64,000 bases of DNA from Corynebacterium suranareeae (GTDB lineage: Bacteria > Actinomycetota > Actinomycetes > Mycobacteriales > Mycobacteriaceae): NCBI RefSeq assembly GCF_002355155.1, contig NZ_AP017369.1, positions 1,426,001 to 1,490,000 of the forward strand. Direction: 5' to 3'. A model generated the notes under the pieces. It searched no databases. It had not been told where the DNA came from and was given only the letters and a program-made list of their open reading frames with translations. Below, piece after piece: positions 9,951 to 19,880 of this stretch (its first letter is position 1; each line of letters starts with the position of its first letter). Both the position numbers and the translations under genes were made by a program.

Positions 9951-9997
9951 AAAAAATGCATCCTTGAGCCTATGGTGAGCGCAAGGATGCATTTTCT
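9951..9997 (-). terminator. Terminator of the glgE-glgB operon (probably bidirectional)
   Basis: A 14-bp perfect stem (AAAATGCATCCTTG / CAAGGATGCATTTT) has T runs on both strands. It lies 7 bp beyond the glgB stop and is oriented to end glgB transcription. Confidence 0.9.
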
Positions 9998-10003
9998 TGT
10001 CTA

Positions 10004-12199
10004 CTACTTCTGCAGGGAGTAGAACTGTGCACTCATTGCTGGGATGTGCAATTGCAAAGAGTGCGCAAAATTATCCCGAGGAATGGACACAGCCTCCACC
10101 GATTGTGCGATGTCATTATCCGCGCCGAGGAATTCAGCGTCATCGGTGTTGAGTACTAGTTGCCACTGACCACCTGCAACGACACCGAGTTCATACTCAG
10201 GCTGTGGGGTGCCAGAAAGGTTGAAGACACACAACATCTGGGAGCCATCTTTACCAAAGCGAGTAAACGCCAAGATGTTGTTGGTGGCATCATCCGCCTT
10301 ATTCCAGGTAAAGCCTTCACCGGTGAAATCTTGGGTGTGCAAGGCAGGGGAGTCCGCATATACACCATTAAGGGACTTGGTCAGTGTGCGAATGGCTTCG
10401 TGGTATTCGCCTTGCCAGCCTTCGACAACCTCCCATGGCAAACCATGGGCTTCAGACCATTCTTCACGCTGGCCGAACTCTTGGCCCATAAACAGCAACT
10501 TCTTGCCAGGGTGTGCCCACATGTAAGCAAGGAAAGTGCGAAGACCTGCGGCTTTGTTCCAGGTATCGCCAGGCATACGGTTCCACAATGAACCTTTTCC
10601 ATGGACTACTTCATCGTGGGAAATCGGTAATGCGAAACGCTCAGAGAACGCATACACCAATGAGAACGTGAGTTCATTGTGATGGAAGGCGCGGTGAACA
10701 GGATTCTTGGAAAAGTACTCCAAGGTATCGTTCATCCATCCCATGTTCCACTTCAGGGAGAATCCCAAACCGCCATCCCAAGTAGGTGCGGTGACCCCTG
10801 GCCAAGAGGTGGATTCTTCTGCGATGGTCAAAGCACCTGGGTGTAGACGCAGCACGGTGGCGTTCATTTCTTGCAGGAACTGAACTGCTTCCAAGTTCTC
10901 GCGGCCGCCGTAAATATTGGGTTCCCATTCGCCGTGCTCCCGGGAATAATCCAAATACAGCATGGAGGCCACAGCATCGACGCGAAGACCATCGATGTGG
11001 AATTCTTCAATCCAGTACAAGGCATTTGCCACGAGGAAGTTTCGGACCTCATTGCGGCCAAAGTCGAAGACTAACGTGCCCCAATCCTTTTGTTCGCCGC
11101 GCTTCCAGTCAGGGTGTTCATAAAGCGCTTCGCCATCGAAACGTGCAAGCGCCCAATCATCCTTGGGGAAGTGCGCTGGCACCCAGTCCATGATCACACC
11201 GATGCCACGGGCGTGGAAAGCATCCACAAGTGCTCGGAACTGATCTGGAGTACCCCAGCGAGAAGTTGGCGCATAGTAGCCAGTGACCTGGTATCCCCAA
11301 GAACCTCCAAAGGGGTGTTCTGCAACGGGTAAAAATTCCACGTGGGTGTATCCAAGGTCTGCAACGTAATCGACAAGCTCAGTGGCAAGATCTTCATAGG
11401 TTTTGCCCCAGCGCCACGATCCAAGATGAACCTCATACACGCTCATCGGTTGAGCAGAAACATCGGAATTCGCGCGAGTGCTCAGCCATTCGGCGTCCTT
11501 CCACTGGTACTCGGATGACGCCACGATCGAACCAGTTGCTGGTGCAAGTTCAGCACGACGAGCCATCGGATCTGCTTTGTCTCGTCGGTGGCCTTCCTTG
11601 GTTTGGATAGCGAATTTATATACTTCGCCTTCTTCTACACCTGGGATGAAAAGTTCCCACAGCCCAGATCCACCCATTGAGCGCATCGGATGCTGGGAGG
11701 CGTTCCATCCGTTGAATCCACCAACGACTGCGCATCCGATCGCATTAGGAGCCCACACAGTAAAAGCAGTGCCTCGAACGGTACCCAATGCTGTTTGATA
11801 GGTCTTGATATTTGCACCAAGAACCTCCCATAGGCGTTCGTGGCGACCTTCAGAAAACAGATAAATATCCATTTCTCCCAATGTGGGGAGGAAGAAATAC
11901 GGATCAGCTTTCACCTGCGGTTTTTGATCAGACCACGTGATTTGTAGTCGGTAATCAGTGGGCTCGCGGTCACCTAAATCAATGGCGAAAATATCATCGC
12001 CTAAAGGTGTCATGACGTGAGAGGTGCCGTCGATAAGCAATTGGACCTGCGTTGCGCCGATCTGGCGCGTGCGGATAACCGAACCTGCTTCGGTGTCATG
12101 CCACCCATAAAACGCATGCGGATCGTGGTGGTTGCAGTGGAGCAAACGCGCCAAATCTGCCTCGGGAATGGTGATGTGACTTCCGGGGTCAACGGTCAT
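10004..12199 (-). CDS. glgB: 1,4-alpha-glucan branching enzyme
   Basis: GlgB forms alpha-1,6 branches in glycogen. The 731-residue protein has the actinobacterial GlgB layout: an N-terminal N1 domain (about 1-100), a CBM48 domain with GTAFTVWAPNA, the GH13 barrel, and a C-terminal beta domain. Catalytic regions visible are DGLRVDAVASMLY (nucleophile Asp), ALTIAEEST (acid/base Glu) and PISHDEVVHGKGS (transition-state Asp). It lies 42 bp downstream of glgE on the same strand, so the pair forms an operon of the GlgE alpha-glucan pathway. Confidence 0.97.
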   Translation of the reverse strand: MTVDPGSHITIPEADLARLLHCNHHDPHAFYGWHDTEAGSVIRTRQIGATQVQLLIDGTSHVMTPLGDDIFAIDLGDREPTDYRLQITWSDQKPQVKADPYFFLPTLGEMDIYLFSEGRHERLWEVLGANIKTYQTALGTVRGTAFTVWAPNAIGCAVVGGFNGWNASQHPMRSMGGSGLWELFIPGVEEGEVYKFAIQTKEGHRRDKADPMARRAELAPATGSIVASSEYQWKDAEWLSTRANSDVSAQPMSVYEVHLGSWRWGKTYEDLATELVDYVADLGYTHVEFLPVAEHPFGGSWGYQVTGYYAPTSRWGTPDQFRALVDAFHARGIGVIMDWVPAHFPKDDWALARFDGEALYEHPDWKRGEQKDWGTLVFDFGRNEVRNFLVANALYWIEEFHIDGLRVDAVASMLYLDYSREHGEWEPNIYGGRENLEAVQFLQEMNATVLRLHPGALTIAEESTSWPGVTAPTWDGGLGFSLKWNMGWMNDTLEYFSKNPVHRAFHHNELTFSLVYAFSERFALPISHDEVVHGKGSLWNRMPGDTWNKAAGLRTFLAYMWAHPGKKLLFMGQEFGQREEWSEAHGLPWEVVEGWQGEYHEAIRTLTKSLNGVYADSPALHTQDFTGEGFTWNKADDATNNILAFTRFGKDGSQMLCVFNLSGTPQPEYELGVVAGGQWQLVLNTDDAEFLGADNDIAQSVEAVSIPRDNFAHSLQLHIPAMSAQFYSLQK

Positions 12200-12241
12200 G
12201 ATAAAAGTCCTTGGGATTCTAAGAATTCTGGATAGGGAAAT

Positions 12242-14269
12242 TTAGGCGCGGTAAGAATCATTGTCACGCCATGCAAGGCGCTCACGGCGAGATGCTGGAA
12301 GCTCAGGCAACACAAAAATGTGGGCAACATCGCGCAACGGCTCAAGGCGCACAAAATTGGTATCCGACCACAGATAACGAGAACCTGTAATAGCATCGCG
12401 GACCTCGAACTGCGCGCCGGGTTCTAAGCCCAACGCACCAAGATTCAGACGAACCGTGGCTTCGCGGGCACTGCGTGGATCAAGATTGACCACAACCAAC
12501 ACCGTGTTTCCGGTTAGAGCATCAACCTTTGAGTACACGATGATCTGATCATTATCTGCCTCATGGAACGTGATATTTCGAAGCTGCTGCAGCGCAGGAT
12601 TAGCGCGACGGATGTGATTGAGCAACGCAATATAATCTTCCAAAGAATCCCCACGCTCAAGTGCACCTTCAAAATCACGGGGACGCAGCTCATACTTTTC
12701 AGAATCCAAATACTCTTCCGAACCGGGCTTTACAGCCTCATGCTCAAAGAGTTCATAACCTGAATACACACCCCACACAGGAGACATCGTTGCTGCTAAA
12801 GCTGCACGAATGGCAAACATCGCGCGACCACCATGCTGAAGAGACGCATGCAAAATATCAGGAGTGTTGACAAAAAGATTCGGGCGAGAAACATCCGCCA
12901 TCTGCGCAATCTCAGTGGCGAACTCCGTAAGCTCCTGCTTAGTGACCTTCCATGTGAAGTAGGTATACGACTGAGAAAAACCAATCTTGGCCAAGCCATA
13001 CAGACGTGCCGGGCGAGTAAACGCCTCCGCTAAGAAAATAACCTCAGGGTTTGTCTTATGGATGGCTGAAATAAGCCATTGCCAGAAATTAGCAGGCTTT
13101 GTGTGGGGGTTATCCACGCGGAACGTGGTCACACCCAAATCCACCCAGAATTTCACCACACGATAGACCTCTTCATAGATCTTCGGAGCATCGTTATCAA
13201 AGTTGATGGGATAAATATCCTGGTACTTCTTCGGTGGGTTTTCTGCATACGCAATGGTGCCATCCGCCAACACCGTGAAAAACTCGCGGTGTTCCTGTGC
13301 CCATGGATGATCAGGGGCAGCCTGCAAAGCTAGATCAAGGGCAATTTCCAAATTGAGTTCACGCGCGCGAGCCAACAAAGCCTGGAAATCTTCAATCGTG
13401 CCCAACTGAGGATGGGTGGCATCATGCCCACCATCTTTAGAGCCAATAGCCCACGGCGAACCCACATCATGAGGTTCGGGGGTAAGGGTATTGTTGCGTC
13501 CTTTTCGGTTAACCTCACCGATGGGGTGAATTGGTGGGAAGTACACCGTATCGAAGCCCATCTTGGCTACACGCTCTAATGCGTTCGCTGTGGTAGCAAA
13601 TGTGCCGTGAACAGGTGTTCCAGATTCATCCCAACCGCCAGTAGAACGAGGGAACAACTCATACCAGGAGTTCACCAAAGCCTCACGGCGTTCCACTCGA
13701 ACCTGAAGATTGTCACCCATCGTGACCAATTCACGCAGTGGGTTGAGCTCCAACAGCTGGGTGACACCAGCCGTCAGTGCTGGAGCGAGACGCGCGCGTA
13801 CATCGCCGCCACGCCTGAGGGAGGAGGCGACGTCGAGAAGCATCACTCTGTCATCTCTAGGCAAATTCTCTGCAGCCTGCTCAAAAAGCTGTGCACCGCG
13901 CTCAAAATCGTTATACAGCTCATCAGAACCCTGACCAGCCTCAATCTTGGTGGTAATCGCGTGACGCCACGTAGCCATCGGATCCGACCACGCATCTACA
14001 CGGAACGTCCAATCACCAGGCACATCAGGAACGAAAAACGCATTTGACTGATCCTGATTATCAGGCGACGGACGCATATGAATCTGAATAGTCTCCGCAG
14101 CTACAGAAGAATCCTCCGGACCATGCACATTCAACGTCGCCGCAATGGCATCATGGCCCTCCCGCCACACCACAGCAGACACAGGAACAATCTCACCCAC
14201 CACTGCCTTCGCTGGATTCCCATCCAAAAGACGGGGACGAACATCATCGATTCCGAGACGGCCAGTCAC
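12242..14269 (-). CDS. glgE: Alpha-1,4-glucan:maltose-1-phosphate maltosyltransferase
   Basis: GlgE extends alpha-glucan with maltosyl units from maltose-1-phosphate. The protein is a GH13 subfamily 3 enzyme: [20 protein letters not shown] in the barrel entry, [16 protein letters not shown] with the nucleophile Asp, and [12 protein letters not shown] with the acid Glu. I chose the GTG at 14269 (675 residues, MTGRLGIDD...) because GAGGAG sits 6 bases upstream of it; the longer frame from GTG 14296 would read through that site. treS and the maltokinase gene are not in this window. Confidence 0.95.
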   Translation of the reverse strand: MTGRLGIDDVRPRLLDGNPAKAVVGEIVPVSAVVWREGHDAIAATLNVHGPEDSSVAAETIQIHMRPSPDNQDQSNAFFVPDVPGDWTFRVDAWSDPMATWRHAITTKIEAGQGSDELYNDFERGAQLFEQAAENLPRDDRVMLLDVASSLRRGGDVRARLAPALTAGVTQLLELNPLRELVTMGDNLQVRVERREALVNSWYELFPRSTGGWDESGTPVHGTFATTANALERVAKMGFDTVYFPPIHPIGEVNRKGRNNTLTPEPHDVGSPWAIGSKDGGHDATHPQLGTIEDFQALLARARELNLEIALDLALQAAPDHPWAQEHREFFTVLADGTIAYAENPPKKYQDIYPINFDNDAPKIYEEVYRVVKFWVDLGVTTFRVDNPHTKPANFWQWLISAIHKTNPEVIFLAEAFTRPARLYGLAKIGFSQSYTYFTWKVTKQELTEFATEIAQMADVSRPNLFVNTPDILHASLQHGGRAMFAIRAALAATMSPVWGVYSGYELFEHEAVKPGSEEYLDSEKYELRPRDFEGALERGDSLEDYIALLNHIRRANPALQQLRNITFHEADNDQIIVYSKVDALTGNTVLVVVNLDPRSAREATVRLNLGALGLEPGAQFEVRDAITGSRYLWSDTNFVRLEPLRDVAHIFVLPELPASRRERLAWRDNDSYRA

Positions 14270-14428
14270 AGTTTTCTCCTCAACATGCGAAGTCACGTGC
14301 GAATAAACTCACACAAACGTAAAAACATCCACGCAGACACACAGGCAGACGCGCCGGGGGTATGTCTCCTCTACGAAAGCTTAATGGAGCTGTGTCACTT
14401 CCACACGGAACCGGAGAAATCAGTCAAT

Positions 14429-15307
14429 ATGGAAGCTGTGACTAATACCTTTAATAATTCAAATGTGGTGCCTGTATCTGGATCTGATGAGGACTTCAAC
14501 GAAGACCTCCTGATTGATTTCCAAGGAGTTTTCTTTAAAAGAGACGGCAGAATCTTAGTCGGCCCTGTCGATTGGCAAGTTGAATTAGACGAACGCTGGG
14601 TGATTATCGGCCCCAACGGCGCAGGAAAAACCACACTAATCCGCATGGCATCGGCCGAAGAATTCCCCTCCGGAGGAGTCGCACGCCTCATGGGAGAAAA
14701 AATCGGCAAAACTGACATGCGCGATCTCCGCTCCATGATCGGCGTGAGCTCATCAGCATTAGGCAACCGAATCCCAAGCGATGAAAAAGTCTCCGACCTT
14801 GTTATATCCGCAGGCTACGCCATCTTAGGCCGCTGGCGCGAAGACTACGACGACATGGACTTTGGACAAGCCACCGAAATCCTCGAACAAGTCGGAGCCA
14901 TGCACCTAGCAGACCGCACCTGGGGAACACTTTCCGAAGGTGAACGCAAACGAGTCCTCGTCGCACGTGCATTAATGACCAACCCAGAACTCCTCATCCT
15001 CGATGAACCAACCGCCGGAATGGACCTAGGCGGCCGCGAAGACCTAGTGGGATACCTCGGTGAACTAGCCATGGACCCAGACGCGCCAGCCATCGTGATG
15101 ATTACCCACCACGTCGAAGAAATTCCCGCCGGATTCACCCACGCGATGCTCCTCGACGAAGGAGAAATAATCGCCCAAGGACTCATCAACACCGTGATGA
15201 CCAATGAGAATTTATCCAAAGCATTCCACCAACCAATCCAAGTAGACCGCATTGGGGAACGTTACTTTGCCCGACGTGTGCGTAATGCCAAGAGCCACAG
15301 AGCTTAG
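14429..15307 (+). CDS. Lone ABC-type ATPase, no permease partner
   Basis: From ATG 14429 the product is 292 residues with one ABC domain: Walker A GPNGAGKTT, signature LSEGERKRV, Walker B LLILDEPTAGMD, and H-loop ITHHVEE. The sequence around WVIIGPNGAGKTTLIRMAS resembles the soluble ModF/YlmA-like ATPases. No membrane gene is adjacent, so the partner, if any, is elsewhere. The open frame extends far upstream (to 14078) into the glgE promoter region, which is not credible; a start at ATG 14384 is possible but would give a non-conserved extension. It is transcribed divergently from glgE. Confidence 0.85.
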   Translation: MEAVTNTFNNSNVVPVSGSDEDFNEDLLIDFQGVFFKRDGRILVGPVDWQVELDERWVIIGPNGAGKTTLIRMASAEEFPSGGVARLMGEKIGKTDMRDLRSMIGVSSSALGNRIPSDEKVSDLVISAGYAILGRWREDYDDMDFGQATEILEQVGAMHLADRTWGTLSEGERKRVLVARALMTNPELLILDEPTAGMDLGGREDLVGYLGELAMDPDAPAIVMITHHVEEIPAGFTHAMLLDEGEIIAQGLINTVMTNENLSKAFHQPIQVDRIGERYFARRVRNAKSHRA

Positions 15308-15343
15308 GTTTTCTGGGGTTTGAGTGTGGGGTTGTGATTTGGG

Positions 15344-15745
15344 TCATCGACTTCACGTGGGCTGACTTCCCAACCGCTGACTTCACGTGGTCGACTTCTT
15401 ATCGGGCGACTTCGCTATGGTTTTCTGGATTTGCGCACTGAAGTCGTATGACGTGAAGTTTGAGTACGAGAAGTCGCTACCGTGGAGTCGCCTGTTGTGA
15501 AGTCGCCCTTTAGGGGTTGTGAAGCCCTGCTTAGGGTTTCCCGGTCTTTAAGTTCGAGATCACACTTTCGAGACCTCGTACTCAATTTCTTATGTTCGAG
15601 ACCGTTAGGAAATCAGCTAGAAACCTCACGGTATCGGAGTTAAGAAATTGAGTTCAAGAAATTGAGTTCAAGGTATTGCTCTTAAGAAATCGCCGTTAAG
15701 GTCTCGAACTCGTGGTCTCGGTAGTGAGATCTCGAACTTAACGCC
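15344..15745 (+). repeat. Dispersed intergenic repeat family 2, copy A
   Basis: The copy has two modules. Module one (15344-15510) is dense in CGACTTC and GAAGTCG words on both strands. Module two (15547-15742) begins TTAAGTTCGAGATCACA and ends GATCTCGAACTTAAC, so its ends are inverted repeats, with internal AAGAAATTGAG / CTCAATTTCTT arms. The reverse complement of both modules is found at 60745-61095. The rest of the gap up to 15933 holds only the upstream region of the Nudix gene. Confidence 0.85.
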
Positions 15746-15933
15746 ACCACAAACCCCCAAAAACCAAAGGAACCCAAAACTCACAGAATTTTTTATCCAC
15801 TCAAAAAGCATGAGATGACACATTCTCGTGCGGGCTGCGCACGGAATCCATAGACTAGGCCACAGAAGTTTTTAGTGTGTGTTTACTACACGCGGAAGCT
15901 TTAACAAGCTTTACAGAAAGTCAGGGTGCAGCA

Positions 15934-16734
15934 ATGGTGATGCGAGGCATTGGTGGAAGGAAACTGGCCGCTACGGTGCTGCTGGTTCGGGATGGGATCA
16001 TCAATGGGCAGCCTGATGTAGAGGTTTACATTCAGGAGCGTGTGTCGACCATGGCTAACTTCCCTCGGGCGACGGTGTTTCCGGGTGGGGGTGTTGATTC
16101 TCGGGATTTTGCTGATGGTCATGGCAAAGAGGTGTGGAGGGGGCCGAGCGCAGAGGAGTGGGGTAGGCGCTTGGGGGTTGAACCTCAGGTGGCTTATGCG
16201 TTGGTGTTTGCTGCTGTTCGTGAGTTGTTTGAAGAGGCTGGTACGTTGCTTGCGGAGTACACCGATGGTTCTGGGTTGGTGAAGGATGCCAGTAAGTATC
16301 ATGATTATCGGGTGCGGTTGGAAACTCATGAGATGTCGCTGACTGATATGTTGCAGAGGGAAAATCTGGCGATTCGTAGTGATTTGATTGTGCCTTTTGC
16401 CAGGTGGGCTAGCCCGGAGGGGAATCGGGAGTGGTTTGATACGTTTTCTTTTGTGGCAGTGGAGCCGGAGGGGCAATGTGCAGATGGCAAGACTTCTGAG
16501 GCCTCTTCAACGGGGTATTTTCCTGCCCGGTTGATTCTGGATGGGTGGCGCGCCGGGTTGCTGCGGTTGGTGATCCCTACGTGGGCGTCGTTGTTTGAGT
16601 TGTCGCAGTTTAAGTCAGTTCAGGAAGTACTGGAATATGCTGAAACGGTTGATATGACTCCGGTGTTGGATGACGCCGTGGATAACCCGAGGTATGCGGA
16701 GTTTTATCAGGCGCTTCGAACTGAACGGTTCTAG
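15934..16734 (+). CDS. Nudix hydrolase (large, NUDT19-like form)
   Basis: From ATG 15934 (AGGG at 15923-15926 upstream) the product is 266 residues. The Nudix signature is split: FPRATVFPGGGVDSRDF supplies the first glycine region and AAVRELFEEAGTLL gives the REUxEExG core, with an insertion of roughly 45 residues in between. This pattern fits the long Nudix branch that includes NUDT7/NUDT19-type CoA or nucleotide diphosphatases; the substrate cannot be read from sequence. The frame is open back to GTG 15877, but that start lacks a ribosome binding site. The methyltransferase gene follows after 17 bp. Confidence 0.85.
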   Translation: MVMRGIGGRKLAATVLLVRDGIINGQPDVEVYIQERVSTMANFPRATVFPGGGVDSRDFADGHGKEVWRGPSAEEWGRRLGVEPQVAYALVFAAVRELFEEAGTLLAEYTDGSGLVKDASKYHDYRVRLETHEMSLTDMLQRENLAIRSDLIVPFARWASPEGNREWFDTFSFVAVEPEGQCADGKTSEASSTGYFPARLILDGWRAGLLRLVIPTWASLFELSQFKSVQEVLEYAETVDMTPVLDDAVDNPRYAEFYQALRTERF

Positions 16735-16751
16735 TTAGCTAAGGTTTCTGC

Positions 16752-17915
16752 ATGAGCTTTAGTGTGGATGAGGTGCGTTTCTTAGCGCAGGCGAAGCAAG
16801 AAATTGCTGCGGTTACTGCAGATCTTGATTTGAGTAAGAAGTCGATGATCGCAGATGTGGCTACCCTCCGGAAGCACTTTGGGGATTATGGCCGGGCTGT
16901 CGCAGAGTTGGCGGGAGCTAGGCGAAGTGCGGAGGGGAAGCTTCCGCAAGATTGGCTGATGTGTCAAGAATCGGCGCAGCAAACCACTCCGCCTGCGGTG
17001 TCAGCAGAGCGTGTTCGGCGCCTTAAAACAGCACTTGGTGAACACGCCATTGTTCATGATGTCACCTGCTCCATTGGTACTGAAGGGCACGAAGTGATCA
17101 CACAAGGCCTGCGCTATATCGGCTCTGACTTAGATTTCTCAAGAACCCTTATGGCTAAACACAACCTCCAGGGCAAAAATGCGCTTATCGCTCGCGTCGA
17201 TGCACTTTGGCCTGCAAGCAGGGGAGCCGACGTCATCATCGCGGACCCTGCTAGACGCAGCGGGGGCAAACGCATTACAAATCCGGCACAGCTCCTGCCA
17301 CCACTGCCTTCGCTTCTCGACGCCTGGCCCCACCAACCAATCGCTGTCAAGTGCGCACCCGGCCTTGATTTTTCTGAATGGACGGGACTGGTGAGCGTCG
17401 TCAGCGTTGATGGAGGAGTAAAAGAAGCCTGCCTCTACAGCGCTGATCTGGCAGATGGTGAAACCCGAGAAGCTGTTGTCATCAAAAATGGGCACACCGA
17501 TCGCATCACTAACCGTACAGACGATGCCCCGGAACAAAACCTTGCCGGTGCACCTGGTGAATACATCATCGACCCTGATGGTGCCATCGTGCGCGCCGGG
17601 TTGGTTCGACACTATGCAGTGAGGGAAAACCTGTGGATGTTGGATGAACGTATTGCCTACCTCACGGGCAATAGGATTCCTGAAGGCACGAGCGGATTTA
17701 GGTTTATTGAAGAAGTGCCGCTAAAGAAGTTGAAATCAGCAATGGCGGCACACGATGCGGGTTCAGTAGAGATTTTGGTGCGCGGGGTGGATGTTGATCC
17801 CGATCAATTGCGCAAGAAGTTGCAGCTGAAGGGGGCAAAGCCGATGGCTGTAGTGATTACGCGGATTGGTTCTCGGGGAGTGGCACTCATATGTGGCCCG
17901 AGGCAGTGGGCTTAA
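16752..17915 (+). CDS. THUMP-like class I SAM-dependent methyltransferase
   Basis: The 387-residue protein has a helical N-terminal part, a Rossmann methyltransferase core (HDVTCSIGTEGHEVI as motif I region, YIGSDLDFSRTLMAKHN as motif II), and DVIIADPARRSGGKR in place of the usual (D/N)PPY motif IV. The C-terminal region (EEVPLKKLKSAMAAHDAG onward) corresponds to the THUMP-like domain seen in this actinobacterial family. The substrate is probably RNA, by analogy with the ADPxR-motif methyltransferases (inference). It is likely cotranscribed with the Nudix gene 17 bp upstream. Confidence 0.8.
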   Translation: MSFSVDEVRFLAQAKQEIAAVTADLDLSKKSMIADVATLRKHFGDYGRAVAELAGARRSAEGKLPQDWLMCQESAQQTTPPAVSAERVRRLKTALGEHAIVHDVTCSIGTEGHEVITQGLRYIGSDLDFSRTLMAKHNLQGKNALIARVDALWPASRGADVIIADPARRSGGKRITNPAQLLPPLPSLLDAWPHQPIAVKCAPGLDFSEWTGLVSVVSVDGGVKEACLYSADLADGETREAVVIKNGHTDRITNRTDDAPEQNLAGAPGEYIIDPDGAIVRAGLVRHYAVRENLWMLDERIAYLTGNRIPEGTSGFRFIEEVPLKKLKSAMAAHDAGSVEILVRGVDVDPDQLRKKLQLKGAKPMAVVITRIGSRGVALICGPRQWA

Positions 17916-17970
17916 TAAAATTACCCAGAAAATTGTGCACCCGCCTCTGGATTGCTTAGTCTGTTCTTTA

Positions 17971-17986
17971 TAGACTGATTAGTCTG
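17971..17986. promoter_or_regulatory. McbR-like box upstream of etfB-etfA-iscS
   Basis: TAGAC-N6-GTCTG has the same half-sites as the second box in the ssu promoter and one mismatch from the McbR consensus. It lies 123 bp before the etfB ATG and is embedded in AGACTGATTAGTCT. Not tested; the site could be fortuitous. Confidence 0.4.
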
Positions 17987-18108
17987 CCTGTGTATGCGCG
18001 GTGGCCGGGCTTAGAGGCGACGGTAGGTAGGCGTCGAAAAGCAATGGGCGAAGCCCGCGTAGTATGGGCGGGCGAGTTTAAAAAACGTGAATTGAAAGGT
18101 GAGTGTGG

Positions 18109-18891
18109 ATGTCCACAATCGTGGTTCTGGTTAAGAATGTTCCAGACACCTGGTCTAAGAGGACGCTGGAAGCGGATTTCACCCTTGATCGTGAAGGCGT
18201 GGATCGAGTCCTAGATGAGATCAATGAGTTTGCTCTGGAGCAGGCACTGCGCTTGCGGGAGTCCAACCCGGATTACCGCGTTGTTGCATTAAGCGCTGGC
18301 CCTGCAACCGGTGAAGAAGCCCTGCGTAAGGCACTATCGATGGGCGCAGATGAAGCAATTCAGCTGAGCGATGATGCTTTGGCAGGATCTGATCTTCTGG
18401 GCACCGCGTGGGCGTTAAACAATGCTATTAACACCATCCCGGATGTAGCGCTCATTGTTGCAGGTTCTGCTTCTTCTGATGGATCCATGGGTGCACTTCC
18501 AGGAGTTTTGGCTGAATACCGCCAGGTACCAGCGCTAACCAACCTGTCTGCACTTAACACCGATGGCACCTCCATTACTGCCACCCGTATTGATAATCAC
18601 GGAACCTATGAACTGCAGGCAGCTCTACCTGCCGTGGTGTCCATTTCTGACAAGGCAGATAAGCCACGTTTCCCTAACTTCAAGGGCATTATGGCTGCCA
18701 AAAAGGCTGAAATTAAGAAGCTGACGTTGGCTGAAATTGGTGTCACTCCAGAGCAGGTCGGTTTGTCCCATGCGGCAACTGCGGTGACCGCTGTGGCTGA
18801 TCGTCCTGAACGAGCTCAGGGTGATGTTATTGGTGCGTCGGGTGCAGCTGAAAAGATTGCTGAATACCTCGCTGCTGAGAACCTGATCTAG
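18109..18891 (+). CDS. etfB: Electron transfer flavoprotein beta subunit
   Basis: EtfB (FixA) with EtfA carries electrons from acyl-CoA and related dehydrogenases to the membrane quinone pool. The 260-residue product starts MSTIVVLVKNVPDTW and contains the beta-subunit features DEINEFALEQALRLRE, GADEAIQLSDD and VTAVADRPERAQG near the end. ATG 18109 is preceded by AGGTGAG, so it is preferred to the in-frame GTG 18103 that lies inside that region. The 5' region (17990-18100) is GC-rich and can fold (GCCGGGCTT / GAAGCCCGC). etfA follows after 30 bp. Confidence 0.96.
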   Translation: MSTIVVLVKNVPDTWSKRTLEADFTLDREGVDRVLDEINEFALEQALRLRESNPDYRVVALSAGPATGEEALRKALSMGADEAIQLSDDALAGSDLLGTAWALNNAINTIPDVALIVAGSASSDGSMGALPGVLAEYRQVPALTNLSALNTDGTSITATRIDNHGTYELQAALPAVVSISDKADKPRFPNFKGIMAAKKAEIKKLTLAEIGVTPEQVGLSHAATAVTAVADRPERAQGDVIGASGAAEKIAEYLAAENLI

Positions 18892-18921
18892 CCACAACCA
18901 TCCAAAAAGGAGAACATTTAC

Positions 18922-19875
18922 ATGTCGATTTCTTATGTGCTGGTTGAGCAGCAAGACGGCCGCCCAGAACCAGTAACCCTTGAATTAATCACAGCTGCCC
19001 GCGCTCTTGGTGATGTCGTGGCTGTTGTTGTCGGTGAGCCAGGCGTTGGTGCTGGCCTTGCTGCAGAACTTGGCCAGTGGGGTGCAGCGCAAGTTGTTTC
19101 TGCGGAAGCTGCTGGCGCATCCAACCGCTTGATCCTGCCTGCCGTTGATGCATTGCACATTTTGGCAGCAAATAACCCAGGTCCTATCGTGATCGCAGCG
19201 AATGCTAGCGGTAATGAAATCGCTGGTCGCCTGGCTGCACGTTTGGCCTCAGGTGTGCTTACTGATGTTGTCGGAATCAACGCCGACCGCACCGCGAAGC
19301 AGTCCATTTTCGGCGATACCATCCAGGTTTCCGCTGCTGTTGGTGGAGCTTCACCGCTGTACACTTTGCGTCCCGGTGCACTCGATGGCGTGGCTGCACC
19401 TGCTGCAGGTCAGCTTGCCACTATTGAAATTCCAGGTGCCACCGCAAAGGACGTCACCATTACTTCCTTTACCCCAAGCACCCAAAGCGATCGCCCTGAG
19501 CTTCCACAGGCAAAGGTTGTTATCGCAGGTGGACGTGGTGTTGGAAGTGAAGAAAACTTCCGCACCATCGTTGAACCACTGGCAGATGCTCTCGGCGGTG
19601 CAGTGGGAGCAACCCGTGACGCAGTTGATTTGGGCTACTACCCAGGCGAGTACCAGGTGGGCCAAACTGGCGTGACGGTCTCTCCAGATCTGTACATTGG
19701 TCTTGGTGTTTCCGGCGCAATTCAGCACACATCTGGAATGCAGACCGCAAAGAAGGTTATTGTGATCAACAACGATGAGGACGCACCGATCTTCCAAATC
19801 GCAGACCTCGGTGTTGTTGGCGACCTCTTTGATATCGCCCCAGCGCTCATCGAAGAGATTAACAAGCGCAAGTAG
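18922..19875 (+). CDS. etfA: Electron transfer flavoprotein alpha subunit
   Basis: EtfA (FixB) holds the redox-active FAD. The 317-residue protein has the N-terminal EtfB-like domain and the conserved C-terminal FAD domain: VIAGGRGVGSEENF, PGEYQVGQTGVTVSPDLYI and GVSGAIQHTSGMQ, then VINNDEDAPIFQIADLG. AAAAAGGAG lies just upstream of ATG 18922. It is the middle gene of etfB-etfA-iscS, with iscS starting 5 bp after its stop. Confidence 0.97.
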   Translation: MSISYVLVEQQDGRPEPVTLELITAARALGDVVAVVVGEPGVGAGLAAELGQWGAAQVVSAEAAGASNRLILPAVDALHILAANNPGPIVIAANASGNEIAGRLAARLASGVLTDVVGINADRTAKQSIFGDTIQVSAAVGGASPLYTLRPGALDGVAAPAAGQLATIEIPGATAKDVTITSFTPSTQSDRPELPQAKVVIAGGRGVGSEENFRTIVEPLADALGGAVGATRDAVDLGYYPGEYQVGQTGVTVSPDLYIGLGVSGAIQHTSGMQTAKKVIVINNDEDAPIFQIADLGVVGDLFDIAPALIEEINKRK

Positions 19876-19880
19876 GAGTT

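Noticed and set aside
14078..14428. Long N-terminal extension of the lone ABC ATPase
   Set aside because: The extension would lie inside the glgE coding start and has no similarity to ABC proteins; the domain begins shortly after ATG 14429.
18029..18044. GCGTCGAAAAGCAATG word shared with 44816-44831 and partly with 7053
   Set aside because: In 64 kb a few shared words of this length are expected by chance, and the contexts differ.
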